Shown here: in pieces, positions 52,055 to 62,312 of the stretch | Layout of the letters: each line of letters opens with the position of its first letter | Position numbering within the stretch: position 1 is the first letter of the stretch | Source of the DNA: Gracilaria gracilis | Lineage: Eukaryota; Rhodophyta; Florideophyceae; Gracilariales; Gracilariaceae | Direction of reading: 5' to 3' | Assembly: GCA_030374805.1 (NCBI GenBank) | Contig: JARGSG010000028.1 | Coordinates: 1 to 64,000 of the forward strand | Length of the DNA: 64,000 nt | The notes under the pieces: generated by a model | Told to the model about the DNA's origin: nothing | The model's input: the letters and a program-made list of their open reading frames with translations, nothing else | The model's database searches: none | Made by a program: the position numbers and the translations under genes

Positions 52055-53419
52055 CTATTGCTTCTTTGCGGCGTAGTAATCAACCAAAACTTTCCATGCA
52101 GTGGGAGCCATGAAGCCGTCGGGGGGGGTTTCACCAGAGGAAGCAAACTTACGCATCTTCGTGCCGGAAATGAATAAGAAGTCATCAGCTCTGGATGGGT
52201 CAAAGAACGACATTTGTCCAACAGTCTTGTCATAAGCTGCAACACGGAAGGGAAGGATCTCAAGCTTTTCAAGTCCTGGGGCCATGCCAAGAACATTCTT
52301 TCCATGCCAGGCATCAAACATGTCTCTTTCTCCATTAGGATGCTTCATACCGGCAGGATCACGGCCGACAATGTAGTATTGGCACCCGGCGTTCATTCTT
52401 GCCTTGGCGTGCCATTGAACCTCTGTTGGACCGGCGTACAGCATAGGACTTGGGAAAATTCCCAACAAGGTGGAGTTCGGATCCAAAACTCCTTCGGCTA
52501 GAACACGCTTGTTCTGCTTAATGCGGACATCGAGAGGAATATCATCTCCTTTCACCTTGCCTCCAATCTGATGGACCAGCAATACTGGGTTCTTGAAGCC
52601 ACGGGCGATGAGCTCTTCTCTGCAAGCTGTCATGAGGAGTGCGTGGCCATTGTGAATGGGATTGCGTAATTGGAAGACAAACACAGCATCAGCGTTCTTC
52701 TTCTTGTACTCCTCCCTTAGCTGACGGGGTGTGAGTCGGTACTCGTCAAGGCCATCATTGTACTTGATATCCTTGAGGACCTCCAGGTCGCCACCAACAA
52801 GGTGGTCTCCGCTCTCATAAATGAACCTGGTGTACGGGTGTCGGTCATCAGTGATACCAAATGTACGCGCACAACGCTCCTCCTTATTATGAACATAGGT
52901 TTCGAAGTTCCTCATAATAGCAACAATTTCGCCCTCTGGAGACTTGAGAGCAAATGCGGCCTTGCCTTCCAACTGTGCCTTCTGTTCATCATCAATAGCA
53001 AGCACGATTGGAATGCTCATGTTGCTCAACGAGCCATCCGGCATGCGGATTGCGTTGAAATGCTGACTCTGCAAATACTCGCTCTCCCGCATGAAGCCCT
53101 TCAGAGGACTAGCCCATCCTTCCGCAAGGACATGAATCCATTGCATGTCAACGTCAGTGACAGTTACGGACGGCAAAGTCTGGGCTTCAGCCAGCTTTGC
53201 AGGGCGTTGTGCCACAGGGACGAGAAGCTCAACGACTTCATCAACGACAGCAGTTGGTGGAGCAACTGTGGCCTGAACAGGAGCCTTTTTCCGGAGACCT
53301 TGGACACGGTGCGAAACTGCGGGTGTAGAGACAAAAGACGAGGTCGACGACGAGGAAACTGTCGTAGAGGCGACTGCCGGCCGGACGATCGGTGACGAGA
53401 AAGCAAATCCAAGAGTCAT
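52055..53419 (-). CDS. ATP sulfurylase (sulfate adenylyltransferase), probably plastidial
   Basis: 454 residues. The first 60 or so ([20 protein letters not shown], then Ser/Val/Ala-rich and basic) look like a plastid transit peptide. The enzyme follows: [29 protein letters not shown], the nucleotide-binding [14 protein letters not shown] (250-263), the GRDPAGM loop (352) and ISGTKMRKF near the C-terminus. It makes APS and pyrophosphate from ATP and sulfate, the first step of sulfate assimilation. The sequence is the plant/animal (PAPS-synthetase-like) type, but there is no APS kinase domain at either end. The start is the ATG before the transit peptide; a longer frame begins at TTG. Divergent from the MenH-MenC gene. 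Single exon. Confidence 0.95.
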   Translation of the reverse strand: MTLGFAFSSPIVRPAVASTTVSSSSTSSFVSTPAVSHRVQGLRKKAPVQATVAPPTAVVDEVVELLVPVAQRPAKLAEAQTLPSVTVTDVDMQWIHVLAEGWASPLKGFMRESEYLQSQHFNAIRMPDGSLSNMSIPIVLAIDDEQKAQLEGKAAFALKSPEGEIVAIMRNFETYVHNKEERCARTFGITDDRHPYTRFIYESGDHLVGGDLEVLKDIKYNDGLDEYRLTPRQLREEYKKKNADAVFVFQLRNPIHNGHALLMTACREELIARGFKNPVLLVHQIGGKVKGDDIPLDVRIKQNKRVLAEGVLDPNSTLLGIFPSPMLYAGPTEVQWHAKARMNAGCQYYIVGRDPAGMKHPNGERDMFDAWHGKNVLGMAPGLEKLEILPFRVAAYDKTVGQMSFFDPSRADDFLFISGTKMRKFASSGETPPDGFMAPTAWKVLVDYYAAKKQ

Positions 53420-54311
53420 GTCGGAAGGATTGATGATAGTAACTTGAGGAACTCGAACTTTGCCACACCAAATGAGGTGAATCCCGACTGGCTTCGCAGC
53501 GGTTATAAGCAAAGGATATTCGCACCGTAGTGGCGGAGGAGATTTGAGACGCAAGTGCCGACGAGCAGAAGTGTCGAGGTCAGGGCGAAATTTGATGGAT
53601 CAGATGGCATGCATCTTTCGTGTACATATGCATGGCGGGGAGGCGGTTTGAGTTTGGGTTATTTGTGCGGTTGATCCGCAGCCAACGGCATGACGCCCGG
53701 CACTTGGCGGCCGTCCCGTTCGCGTTTCCGAATCCCATTTTCGACGGCCCAATTGTTTGGGCCTCAGCGCTTCACATATTACTCTGCAGACCAATGACGC
53801 GCTTTCAACGGGCGTTGTTCCAGATGTTTCGCGTGCGACGTGTAGGGTTTTGTCCGTGAACCGACGTCTTCCTGCCCCATGATCCCACTGCGCCATGTCG
53901 TGGCAGGGGAACGTCCTCATTCTACAACCCCCACTTTCTACCTTTGGACTCTTCTCACCCGCACCATTTCGTTCGTCTTGTACAAGGGTAAACACTAGCG
54001 TTAACGCTAACGTTCATTGTAGCGTTCCCTAGAGTTTTTGGAGCTTCTCAGTGTTGAAGCCTCGCAGTTTCTAGCCAGATCAAACGTCAGACTTGAGACA
54101 AATCACCTGGCTTTGTCTGAGAGAAAAGAAGGACATGTACCTCCCCAAAGTTACCGGCGATTATTTAACTTACAAATCCTAGATCCTGAGAGACAGGTCG
54201 GCAAATTCCGCAAGAGAAACAGAACAGATTGACCACAGCTGTATATCAGAAAAGCCTTTATGCGCCTCGACATTCTTGTGAGCCTCGCCATTTGACACGG
54301 TGGAGACAACC
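53420..54311. promoter_or_regulatory. Divergent intergenic region ATP sulfurylase / MenH-MenC
   Basis: 892 bp between divergent start codons of two probable plastid-enzyme genes. It contains the perfect 14-bp palindrome TAGCGTTAACGCTA at 53996-54009, a candidate operator for shared control. No MenD or MenF coding sequence is present upstream of MenH. Confidence 0.5.
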
Positions 54312-56456
54312 ATGTCCCAACAGCAAGATATACAGCTCGTTTGGAGGCAGGTCCAGCACAATACGTTTCACGCCGATATATGCTTTGCGCCCTCCGATTC
54401 GTCACACGTTGAGAATCGCAAATACGTTGTTTTGCTCCACGGATGGATGGGTCATAGAGGCGACCTTCACTCTCTCGCGTCTCCATTTGTGAAGCGTGGG
54501 TACTCTGTTGTAGCACCAGACTTACCTTATCATGGCGACTCTGGGGGTGAAGAGGTGTTGTCCTGTTCCGATGCGGCAAGACTCTTGTCGGACACTATAC
54601 CCAACTTGTTTCAATGTCATGAACAGAGGCCCCTGCATGTCATCCTGGTGGGTTATTCCTTGGGAGGCCGGATCGCCTTGGAAATTGCCATATTAGCACA
54701 GGAGGGGCGCATAGACTACTCAATCCATGTTGAAACACTAGTTTTGATTAGTTCAGCTGTCCCACCTCAAGACGAATCCGAAAGAAGTAGCTGTAGACGT
54801 GTTTCAATAAGCAGATATGAGAAGCTGCTAGACAAAAAGTTCTCGGTTGAAAAGTACGAAGACTGGCTGAGAAATTCTTGGTATGCTACAGAATTGTGGG
54901 GCAACATTCGGGAGAAACCGTTCTTTAGCGAGCTCGTTTCTCAGAGAGTGCACGCTTTCTCCAAAAGGAAGAGAACTGGCTGGGCACTGGCTTCGAAGAA
55001 CATGTGTCGTTCTACGATGACTTCTATATCGGAGCCTTTGCAATGCCCCGTTCTTTATTTTTATGGAACTCATGACAGAAAGTACGCGGCAATGTCCATC
55101 AGGCTGCAGAAGATTTGTTTGAACATTCGCTGCCGTCCGATCGAAGGCGCCGGTCACAATATACATCTCGATTCACTGAGTTCGTTATTGTCTCATATAG
55201 AGGCATCCTTAGAAGACAGAAGTCACATGGTTGTAGATTCCATTCCCAAAGTGTCAGAGGTGAAGTTCGTAACCTATTCGATTCCCCTCAAGCAGAAAAT
55301 AATTGTTGGTGGGCAAGAAGTCAAAGAAAGGGAAGGAATTGCCGTCGCTTTACTGGCCACGAATCGTTGCATAGGCGTAGGAGATATATGTCCGCTTCCT
55401 GGCCTTCACCATGAAACTGTCGGCCATTGTGTTAAAGAGGTTAAAGATCTTGCATCGGCGCTTCAAGCTTTGAATAGACCGCTCAACGTGATGTCAATCC
55501 AAGATTTACTTATGTTTCTCGATTTGGTCCAGTGTTACTCTCGTGTATCAAGAAACGGATTTGAAGCAGCTTTCGTTCACCTTCTTAGCCAAGTACTTCA
55601 TCAACCGATTTCTGCTTCGATTCGGATGTGCGCTTCACACTTTTTACAGGCTGAAGACTTCACAACTTCGGAGTTTGTCGACCTGAACGGTGTACTACCG
55701 AGAATGTCAAAAAACACTGATCCGTCTGAAGAACGCCCATTAGGAAGTCAATATCATGAATCTGTGCGAATGTCCCCGTTCAAGGTAATGAAGTTGAAAG
55801 TTGGTGCTTGTGGAACCATAGAAGAAGAAGTTAAAGCAGTTCGAAAAGCAGCCTCATTAGCAAATAGTTCTAGAAAACGGATACGACTTGATGCCAATAG
55901 AGCCTGGACGATATCAGAATACGAACAATTCGAGACCGGTCTAAAGGAATTCGTCGAATGGATTGAATACATTGAGGAGCCGTTCAGCACTCCCGAGCAG
56001 CTGTTTCAGTTCCTTGCAGCCCAGCCTGAGAAATCTTGCAGAATTCCTCTGGCTTTGGATGAATCACTAAATCAGTGTCCATATGGCAGAATCCGAGATA
56101 TGGCTTCTTCCGAACTATGTCGGGCTTTTGTCCTGAAGCCCGCAGTAATAGGCTCGCTTCGCCATCTTCTTCAGCTCCTGTCGATTGCGAAAAGACATGA
56201 CTGCGAGGTTGTGTTCAGCACAGTGTTCGAAAGTGGGATTGGCACAGCCTGGACCGCTGCACTTGCCAGTGTATTAGGGAGTACAGATCAGCATCATGGG
56301 ATAGGAACTTTTCAGCACCTGGTGCATGACGTTATCGAACCATCCTTTGAAGAAGCAGTCGTGAAGGGAGGCGGTCGAATATGGATGGAATCGTGCGAGC
56401 ATTTCCTTTGCCAAGCGGCGAGCTCAGTCTTAGACAATGAAGTTGTACAGGTGTAG
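54312..56456 (+). CDS. MenH-MenC fusion: SHCHC synthase plus o-succinylbenzoate synthase
   Basis: 714 residues, two enzymes in one chain. Residues 1-310 are an alpha/beta hydrolase of MenH type: LHGWMGHRG oxyanion loop, nucleophile elbow GYSLGGR (Ser116), YGTHDRKY (Asp255) and GAGHNIH (His282), a full triad. Residues about 315-714 are MenC of the enolase superfamily: KLK (Lys494/496), RLDANR (Asp527), YIEEPF (Glu556), ALDES (Asp583) and VLKPAVI (Lys609), so all metal ligands and both lysines are present. They catalyse neighbouring steps of phylloquinone/menaquinone synthesis: SHCHC formation, then dehydration to o-succinylbenzoate. Plant PHYLLO is MenF-MenD-MenC-MenH; here only two modules are joined and in reverse order. 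No clear transit peptide is visible at the ATG; an upstream exon is possible. Confidence 0.9.
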   Translation: MSQQQDIQLVWRQVQHNTFHADICFAPSDSSHVENRKYVVLLHGWMGHRGDLHSLASPFVKRGYSVVAPDLPYHGDSGGEEVLSCSDAARLLSDTIPNLFQCHEQRPLHVILVGYSLGGRIALEIAILAQEGRIDYSIHVETLVLISSAVPPQDESERSSCRRVSISRYEKLLDKKFSVEKYEDWLRNSWYATELWGNIREKPFFSELVSQRVHAFSKRKRTGWALASKNMCRSTMTSISEPLQCPVLYFYGTHDRKYAAMSIRLQKICLNIRCRPIEGAGHNIHLDSLSSLLSHIEASLEDRSHMVVDSIPKVSEVKFVTYSIPLKQKIIVGGQEVKEREGIAVALLATNRCIGVGDICPLPGLHHETVGHCVKEVKDLASALQALNRPLNVMSIQDLLMFLDLVQCYSRVSRNGFEAAFVHLLSQVLHQPISASIRMCASHFLQAEDFTTSEFVDLNGVLPRMSKNTDPSEERPLGSQYHESVRMSPFKVMKLKVGACGTIEEEVKAVRKAASLANSSRKRIRLDANRAWTISEYEQFETGLKEFVEWIEYIEEPFSTPEQLFQFLAAQPEKSCRIPLALDESLNQCPYGRIRDMASSELCRAFVLKPAVIGSLRHLLQLLSIAKRHDCEVVFSTVFESGIGTAWTAALASVLGSTDQHHGIGTFQHLVHDVIEPSFEEAVVKGGGRIWMESCEHFLCQAASSVLDNEVVQV

Positions 56457-56992
56457 CAAACCCGCAGTAGTATACGGCCTGCCCAAGACTTTAGGAAGGA
56501 AGACTGTACTGGTGGTGAGGATACCAGTGAGGCATGGACATGGAGAGGCGGCAAAACCCTGGAGAACTGAAAAAAAAGAGTTACGAATTCAGATTAAGAA
56601 GACCTCGAAACTCATTCCGTTCCAATGCTCAGAGAGTCGAACAAGCTGTACTCGTGAAAAGCACAATGTAAGAACGATCATGCCTCCTTGTTCACAATTA
56701 CATGTCGCTTAGAAACTGATTCCACATTACCCATAGGAGTTTTTGGCATTCTTTAGGAGAGAGAAATAATACAATTTAGGTCTCCTGACGTCTCGGAACC
56801 AGGGGCGCCAGGCCATAATAAAGGAGAAGGAAAGAAAGAAAGAACGAGAGAGAAAGAGAGAGCCATAAGAGCGCCCCAGGAAACATCGATATTAAGAACT
56901 TATGTTCACCTTGGTTACGTGCTTTACATTACATATCTCGTACATTGACGATGACAGCGTGCGACATACAAGCAGAAAAAAAGTAGTAGGAG
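56457..56992. other. Convergent intergenic region with purine-rich microsatellite
   Basis: 536 bp between the stops of MenH-MenC and the DEP-DUF547 gene. A GAAA/GAGA-rich stretch lies at about 56829-56864. No gene. Confidence 0.5.
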
Positions 56993-58876
56993 TTATGTTG
57001 ATGAAGCTGCGGCCGCCGTCGTAGCTGCATTGCTAGAACCACTTTCCCCACTCTTTGCGGTTGGAGTCTCTGGTTGACTTCTTCTATTCATAATGTCAGG
57101 AGTCAGCATTTTAGACGAATCTTCTTGAGATCGAGCCCCGGCACTTTCCACGCCATTGAAGATAGATTGCCTTTGTGTATCTTCATTTGGTCCATTTCCC
57201 GCAAAGGCTACTGGAGAGTGCGAATCGTTGTTCTTAAATAAGTCCTCGTTACTGATTTGAGGAGCAGATAATATCGAGGACATGTCTCCAATTTGCATTT
57301 GCAAGCTCAGATCAATAGCATCTTGCTGACCGTCATCGAGATCCCTTTCCCTCTCCAGCCTTCTACGCTTTCTCCGCACGACTGAAGCATTGAACCTCGC
57401 TTCCGGGTTTGACCAGTCAAAATCCGCGTATAACAATGCGGGCAACGGGTCATCGTCATTCACTAGGCTGACAAGCTGGTGGGATGTTTCAACTGGCAGA
57501 TATGAAGCAACCCAAAGCAACAGATTCTTTTCCGGACTCGGAAAGTCTTCAGCGTACCAGTAAAAGATGCGTGGAAGCGTAACAGTTCGTTTCTCAACGT
57601 CGACCTTAACTGAGCAACTAAGGAACTCAACGGATGCATCATCTAGTTCTTCTTGAACGTTCTCTCCATCAAGAATTCGAATGGGCGGGTCAGACTTTGT
57701 GCCAGCAGAAATAACAAAATGGATACGACCATCTCGATTTGTTAGGACATGCTGGCATTTGGGGTCTGAAGGTCTTAGTTGTTGAATAAACTTTAGCATG
57801 GGAGGTTTCTTATTTCCCCTCAGAATACCATGTTCGACGTCATCCAGAGACATGTCCAAGCCGGCTACTCTGTAAGCGAGACTGCGGAAAAAGATGAAGC
57901 GACGAAAGAGGGTGTCCGGGTGGCCGTGGACTACGTGCGCATGAAGACATAGAGCATTGTACACATTGACGAAAAACGCAAGCCTTTCATCTTGATTCAG
58001 CGCGGTAAGCTGAACGTGTTGCAACTCTGCTGCAGCTAGAGAGTACTTGCGGAACTGCTCGCTCTTGGCCAGAGATGAGTAGTCAACTTCATCGTCCTTT
58101 TGTTTCGGGGTTCTCGTTTGCGACGCACGTCTTACCAAAGGTGGTGAGAATAACAGTGGCGACCCTGAAGAAGGTAGACGAGGAGTAGATAGCGATCGAA
58201 ACAAATTGGGCGAGGAAACTGTGTCTGTAGGGATAGTACGAGTGGTGGGATCTAATAGAGGCGTGACAGGTTGAGAGGCAAGAATCATTTGAGCGGATGT
58301 GGACGACTGGAGCTTATCTGAACTAGCTTCGGCCTGGAGAATTCGCTTACGATACTCTTCACACAAGAAGGCCAATCGTGTGAGAAGGTCCTTTGCAACG
58401 ACGACAGCATGGCGCGTTGGAATGGTAGAATCCCAGATTCGCTTCATGTTGAGAACGTTTCCGTCATCATCTTCTTGGAAGCGGTAGAAAAAGTACGCGT
58501 CGGAAAACGGTTCCGAATGAGTAACGTGGTGCATGATGCCCGCGTCCATGAGCTTCTGTCCAGTCTCCACAGCGGCCTTTCGGTCTAAAGAGAGGTTGTC
58601 AACCATCCATTGCACGGCTTCTTCGCCAATAAAGCACCTGGGATAGGCGCTGAGTCTCCAGCGACGGTCGGCGAGTGGCAGCCCCTTCTTCGGGTCACGC
58701 ATTAGGGTGTAAACGCGTTTGAAATCCGGGATGGGGTAGTGCTCGTTGTCAAAGGGGTTTGCGGCCGCGCCCGCGGAAGACTGGGAATACACGGCGAAGT
58801 GGGAAGTGCGGTCGGGAACGACGCCTGGAACGACTTGTTCCAGTGCCTTTCGCTTCCGCCCCGTGGTGGAATACAT
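56993..58876 (-). CDS. DEP domain plus DUF547 protein
   Basis: 627 residues. A DEP domain (about 45-135: RVYTLMRDPKKGLPL, RCFIGEEAVQWMVDNLSLDRKAAVETGQKLMDAGIMHHV, YFFYRF) is followed by a Ser/Pro/Thr-rich linker (about 200-265). DUF547 (about 280-430) shows SSLAKSEQFRKYSLAAAELQ, ERLAFFVNVYNALCLHAHVVHG, RRFIFFRSLAYRVAGLDMSLDDVEHGILRGN and RIHFVISAGTKSDPPI. The tail is basic then Ser/Ala-rich. DEP domains bind membranes or G-protein regulators. DUF547 has no proven activity. Similar DEP-DUF547 architectures are known in plants, sometimes with a glutaredoxin domain, which is absent here. A nuclear-signal-like RRKRRRLERERD follows DUF547. Starts at ATG; single exon; divergent from eIF3e. Confidence 0.88.
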   Translation of the reverse strand: MYSTTGRKRKALEQVVPGVVPDRTSHFAVYSQSSAGAAANPFDNEHYPIPDFKRVYTLMRDPKKGLPLADRRWRLSAYPRCFIGEEAVQWMVDNLSLDRKAAVETGQKLMDAGIMHHVTHSEPFSDAYFFYRFQEDDDGNVLNMKRIWDSTIPTRHAVVVAKDLLTRLAFLCEEYRKRILQAEASSDKLQSSTSAQMILASQPVTPLLDPTTRTIPTDTVSSPNLFRSLSTPRLPSSGSPLLFSPPLVRRASQTRTPKQKDDEVDYSSLAKSEQFRKYSLAAAELQHVQLTALNQDERLAFFVNVYNALCLHAHVVHGHPDTLFRRFIFFRSLAYRVAGLDMSLDDVEHGILRGNKKPPMLKFIQQLRPSDPKCQHVLTNRDGRIHFVISAGTKSDPPIRILDGENVQEELDDASVEFLSCSVKVDVEKRTVTLPRIFYWYAEDFPSPEKNLLLWVASYLPVETSHQLVSLVNDDDPLPALLYADFDWSNPEARFNASVVRRKRRRLERERDLDDGQQDAIDLSLQMQIGDMSSILSAPQISNEDLFKNNDSHSPVAFAGNGPNEDTQRQSIFNGVESAGARSQEDSSKMLTPDIMNRRSQPETPTAKSGESGSSNAATTAAAASST

Positions 58877-59484
58877 TGCAGAGGGCGAAGAGCGCGGGAA
58901 TTCGCTGGGAGCACACGAAGCTGAGAGCTACGCGTAGTTGAGGGGCGATTAGTTGGCGGGGGGAACTTTAAGCTGCGGAAGGATGGGCGCGGCAGGCGGC
59001 ATTGAACAAGTGCGAGTGTCGGAGGTGGAGTGTGCGTCTGCAGCTGCGCAGCAAGCGTTGAGCGCGGTGCACATCGTACGGTGAGGGATAACGTTCCTAA
59101 CCTTATCCAGCACACGGCAAGCGCCATTTTAGCGCGTGCGCTGCGGCAGCTCAAACGCAAACAGAAACTGCACGAATGTGATCATGTCCACAGTGGGCTG
59201 GACACGTTTGGCCAGCGTTACAGCTGCAAATTGCAGTCTGCAATGTGATCTAATGCGCTCAATTACGCATGGTGCATATCAATTAGCAAACTCATGCTGG
59301 TACTCGTTCATCGCCGGCCTGGGGCGGCAGCGCACTCCGGATTTCGCTTCACAACGCCGCCCTCGTCGAACGCTAAGTTTCTGCGAACGGCTCCGACGAG
59401 AGTGTTGCTTTTGCACCCAGGGACCCGTTCGCCAGGATCCTTCTTGTGTCAGACATTTGTTCACCACTCGAAGCAACGCTCAAA
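58877..59484. promoter_or_regulatory. Divergent intergenic region DEP-DUF547 / eIF3e
   Basis: 608 bp, moderately GC-rich, between divergent start codons. Short frames on both strands have no family match. Confidence 0.45.
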
Positions 59485-60846
59485 ATGGAGTTCGATCTCA
59501 CCAGTACCATCTCCGAGTTTCTGGACCGCCATCTGGTCATCCCTCTGCTGGATTTCATCGGCCAGCACCCACACATGGCAGGTTGCTACAATCAAGAAGA
59601 CATTATGCGCGCAAAACTGGATCTGCTCTCGAATACCGGAATGGTTGATTATGCCATCGAAGTGCACCAGGATCTGTACGGAACCGATCCTCCGGAGGAA
59701 CTCGTCACCAGACGTGATCGCGTGCTTCTCGCCTTGCAAAGCTTGAGTGAGGATGCTGGGCCCTTGTTAAAGGTTATTAGCGACGAGGAACTTTTCACAG
59801 AGCTTCGAGAGACCAATTCTTTTAATCTGGAGTTTCTCTCCGCGGCTCATGGCGTTACGCCTGATGTGGTTGAAGCGGCCTATGAGTTCGGAAAGTTCCA
59901 ATTCGATTGCGGAAGTTATCAAGATACTGCAACACTTATGCAGGTGTATCGAATGTTGATGAATGGTTCTAATCCCGAACGAGAATTCTTTGCTTTGTGG
60001 GGTAAATTTGCCGCCGACATTCTGAGCTTTAACTGGGATGAAGCCTTGGAAGATATGAATATGTTGCGAGAAGTTATTGACGCTACCGGTCGTCATGTCC
60101 TGCTTAACCCTCTGCAACAACTGCAGCATCGCACATGGCTTATTCACTGGAGTCTTTTTGTTTTCTTCAACCATAGAGATGGCCGAAATGGAATCATTGA
60201 CCTCCTGTTCAGTGACAAATATCTCAACACAATTCAAACTAACTGCCCTCATGTCTTACGGTACCTCACCACTGCGGTCATCACCAACAAGAAGAGACGT
60301 GGTGTGTTGAAAGATTTGGTCAAGGTGATCCAGCAGGAAGCCTACGCGTACTCAGATCCCATCACGGAGTTTGTCGAGTACCTCTACGTCAACTTTGATT
60401 TCGAAGGAGCACAGGATATGCTGCAAAACTGCGAAAACACTCTCAGACGAGACTTTTTCCTTTACCGTATGCTTGATGATTTTCTTGAAGATGCTCGACG
60501 CACGATTTTCGAGACGTATTGTCGCATTCATCAAGTTATTGACATTAGCATGCTTGCAAGCAAGTTAAACATGGAGCAAGATGAGGCTGAGAAATGGGTC
60601 GTGAATCTTATCCGAAATGCAAGGTTGGATGCCAAGATAGACTCACAGGCAAATCAGGTTATTATGGGCGTCAGCGTACCAAGCGTGTATGAACAGGTGG
60701 TCGATACCACCAAAAACCTGTTGATACGGGCTACAGTTCTGGCTCAGAACTCAGACCGACCGCACGGTTATAGTGGAGGCTTTAAGGGAGACGATGAACG
60801 AAGAAGTAGGAAGGGTAGTCGGAGAGATACAAGAATAGCAGCATGA
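59485..60846 (+). CDS. EIF3E: Translation initiation factor eIF3 subunit e (INT6)
   Basis: 453 residues, colinear with eIF3e. The N-terminus MEFDLTSTISEFLDRHLVIPLLDF, then EDIMRAKLDLLSNTGMVDYAIEV, WGKFAADILSFNWDEALEDMNMLRE and the near-invariant LQQRTWLIHWSLFVFFNH-type segment (LQHRTWLIHWSLFVFFNHRDG). HVLRYLTTAVITNK and the PCI domain follow (about 250-420: LKDLVKVIQQEAYAYSDPITEFVEYLYVNFDF, AEKWVVNLIRNARLDAKIDS). It is a scaffold subunit of eIF3 on the 40S ribosome; PCI proteins also build the lid and COP9. The start is the ATG that matches the family opening; the frame continues upstream from a GTG without conservation. The basic tail is longer than usual. Single exon. Confidence 0.96.
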   Translation: MEFDLTSTISEFLDRHLVIPLLDFIGQHPHMAGCYNQEDIMRAKLDLLSNTGMVDYAIEVHQDLYGTDPPEELVTRRDRVLLALQSLSEDAGPLLKVISDEELFTELRETNSFNLEFLSAAHGVTPDVVEAAYEFGKFQFDCGSYQDTATLMQVYRMLMNGSNPEREFFALWGKFAADILSFNWDEALEDMNMLREVIDATGRHVLLNPLQQLQHRTWLIHWSLFVFFNHRDGRNGIIDLLFSDKYLNTIQTNCPHVLRYLTTAVITNKKRRGVLKDLVKVIQQEAYAYSDPITEFVEYLYVNFDFEGAQDMLQNCENTLRRDFFLYRMLDDFLEDARRTIFETYCRIHQVIDISMLASKLNMEQDEAEKWVVNLIRNARLDAKIDSQANQVIMGVSVPSVYEQVVDTTKNLLIRATVLAQNSDRPHGYSGGFKGDDERRSRKGSRRDTRIAA

Positions 60847-61421
60847 TGACTATTTCCGTAAAGATGTAAATGAGTACATGCAATGTCTTTCGGAGCCAGT
60901 TTTCAAACGTTCTGAGGTTTTGGAGGCTCTGGCTGTGTGCGTGGTAAACCCTTCATTGCAATGAGACGCCAGCGCCCAAATACAGATGAAGACAAACCTT
61001 ATAAAAGATGGATGTTGCAAACTTGTGGATCCAAAGATTAGGACGGTTCACCAAGTTGCCCGTGTGCGTATCGAGTAATCGACAACCAAGACCAAACGTG
61101 GGACAGACCTTGAGCACAATCACTGGTAACACAGTACTCGTTCGCTGTTCTACAGTCCACTTAGTGTACTAGCGGAAGGGACCAACGGTACAGTATATAC
61201 GCTTGAGCAAGATCATAAATCGCGAATGAGACTCCTCGTCTCTGACACAAGATAGATTGCCTTAAGGTGCAGCTGGTGCCATCAGGATGGTAACGCAGCT
61301 TTTCGACATTCACAGATCTAGCTAGTCAGATCTCTTTCACATTACTCACGCTTCAATTTGATGAGAGCTAGTCATTTCAAACTTTGCGCGGTGCGAAACT
61401 GGTGCTTGATTTGCGGATTGA
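60847..61421. other. Convergent intergenic region eIF3e / RRP42
   Basis: 575 bp between two stop codons; average composition, no gene or repeat recognised. Confidence 0.5.
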
Positions 61422-62312
61422 TTACGAGAAGAATCCCACCGGCTGGACCGGCTCTCCCGACAACCGGCTTTCCATGTCAGATATCAGGAACTTGTCTGTT
61501 GCTTCCAAAACTTCCTTTCCCAATTCAGTCGCGTCTTTCAACATACTTGACAAGGTATCAACATCTATACCTCCTGTTCCAGCCAAGACTGCCCCACCTG
61601 ACTTTCCAAGTGGGGAAATACCCATCGTAATTGAAGCTTTAGAGCATGCTTCTTCTTCCGAAGTGCAATCTACCATATAAATACCTCTGTCTCCCAAGGA
61701 AGCCAGAGTGACAGCAATTGGAGCCACCTTAGCGCTTTCCAACATACTAAAATCCTCTTCGTCAACCTCAATCTCGTCTTCCTCGTCTGCCTCTCCTGGG
61801 ATGACTATCACTCTAGGCAGAATGACCACCCGCAGGGCTGCCCGGACAGCTAGAGATAGTGCACCAAACAAATTACCACCGCTGTCAAGAACCAGTGCGT
61901 CTATATGCAACACCCAACACTTCTTTCCTTCAATTATGGACAGCGACTTTCGCAGCTCTCGTGCAACTGAAGAGGTATATAGACGCGTGAGTAGCTGGCT
62001 GAGCTCAGCACTAAGATCGGCTCCTCCTCGACCGACAAAGTCAGGAGAAGCTAAACTACTACACTCCACAGTGAAAGATATGATCCCTTCATCGGGTACC
62101 TCTTGACTCGGTTCCACAACCTCTGGTTTAATACCAACCAGAATGTCGGTAACTTTCCCGATTCGTACTCTAGCCGATCCCGACGCTGTTGGCAAAACAG
62201 CGGTTTCGAGAGTAACTGGACGGATATCTAACATGGCGCGCCCATCACTGCGGACTCCATCTTTCGCACCGCTTCGAATGTACTCGCCCTCTGCGTCCGA
62301 TAGGATTTGCAT
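61422..62312 (-). CDS. RRP42: RNA exosome core subunit RRP42 (EXOSC7)
   Basis: 296 residues with the RNase PH fold of the exosome ring. AEGEYIRSGAKDGVRSDGRAMLDIRPVTLET is the family opening. ASGSARVRIGKVTDILVGIKPEV, LSRLYT-type (SQLLTRLYTSSVARELRKSL), CWVLHIDALVLDSGGNLFGALSLAVRAAL and the C-terminal SEEEACSKASITMGISPLGKSGG segments follow. RRP42 pairs with MTR3 in the six-subunit ring that threads RNA to RRP44/RRP6; the subunit is catalytically dead in eukaryotes. An acidic insert (GEADEEDEIEVDEEDF, about 187-202) lies in the usual variable loop. Starts at ATG; single exon. Divergent from the DUF1279 gene. Confidence 0.94.
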   Translation of the reverse strand: MQILSDAEGEYIRSGAKDGVRSDGRAMLDIRPVTLETAVLPTASGSARVRIGKVTDILVGIKPEVVEPSQEVPDEGIISFTVECSSLASPDFVGRGGADLSAELSQLLTRLYTSSVARELRKSLSIIEGKKCWVLHIDALVLDSGGNLFGALSLAVRAALRVVILPRVIVIPGEADEEDEIEVDEEDFSMLESAKVAPIAVTLASLGDRGIYMVDCTSEEEACSKASITMGISPLGKSGGAVLAGTGGIDVDTLSSMLKDATELGKEVLEATDKFLISDMESRLSGEPVQPVGFFS

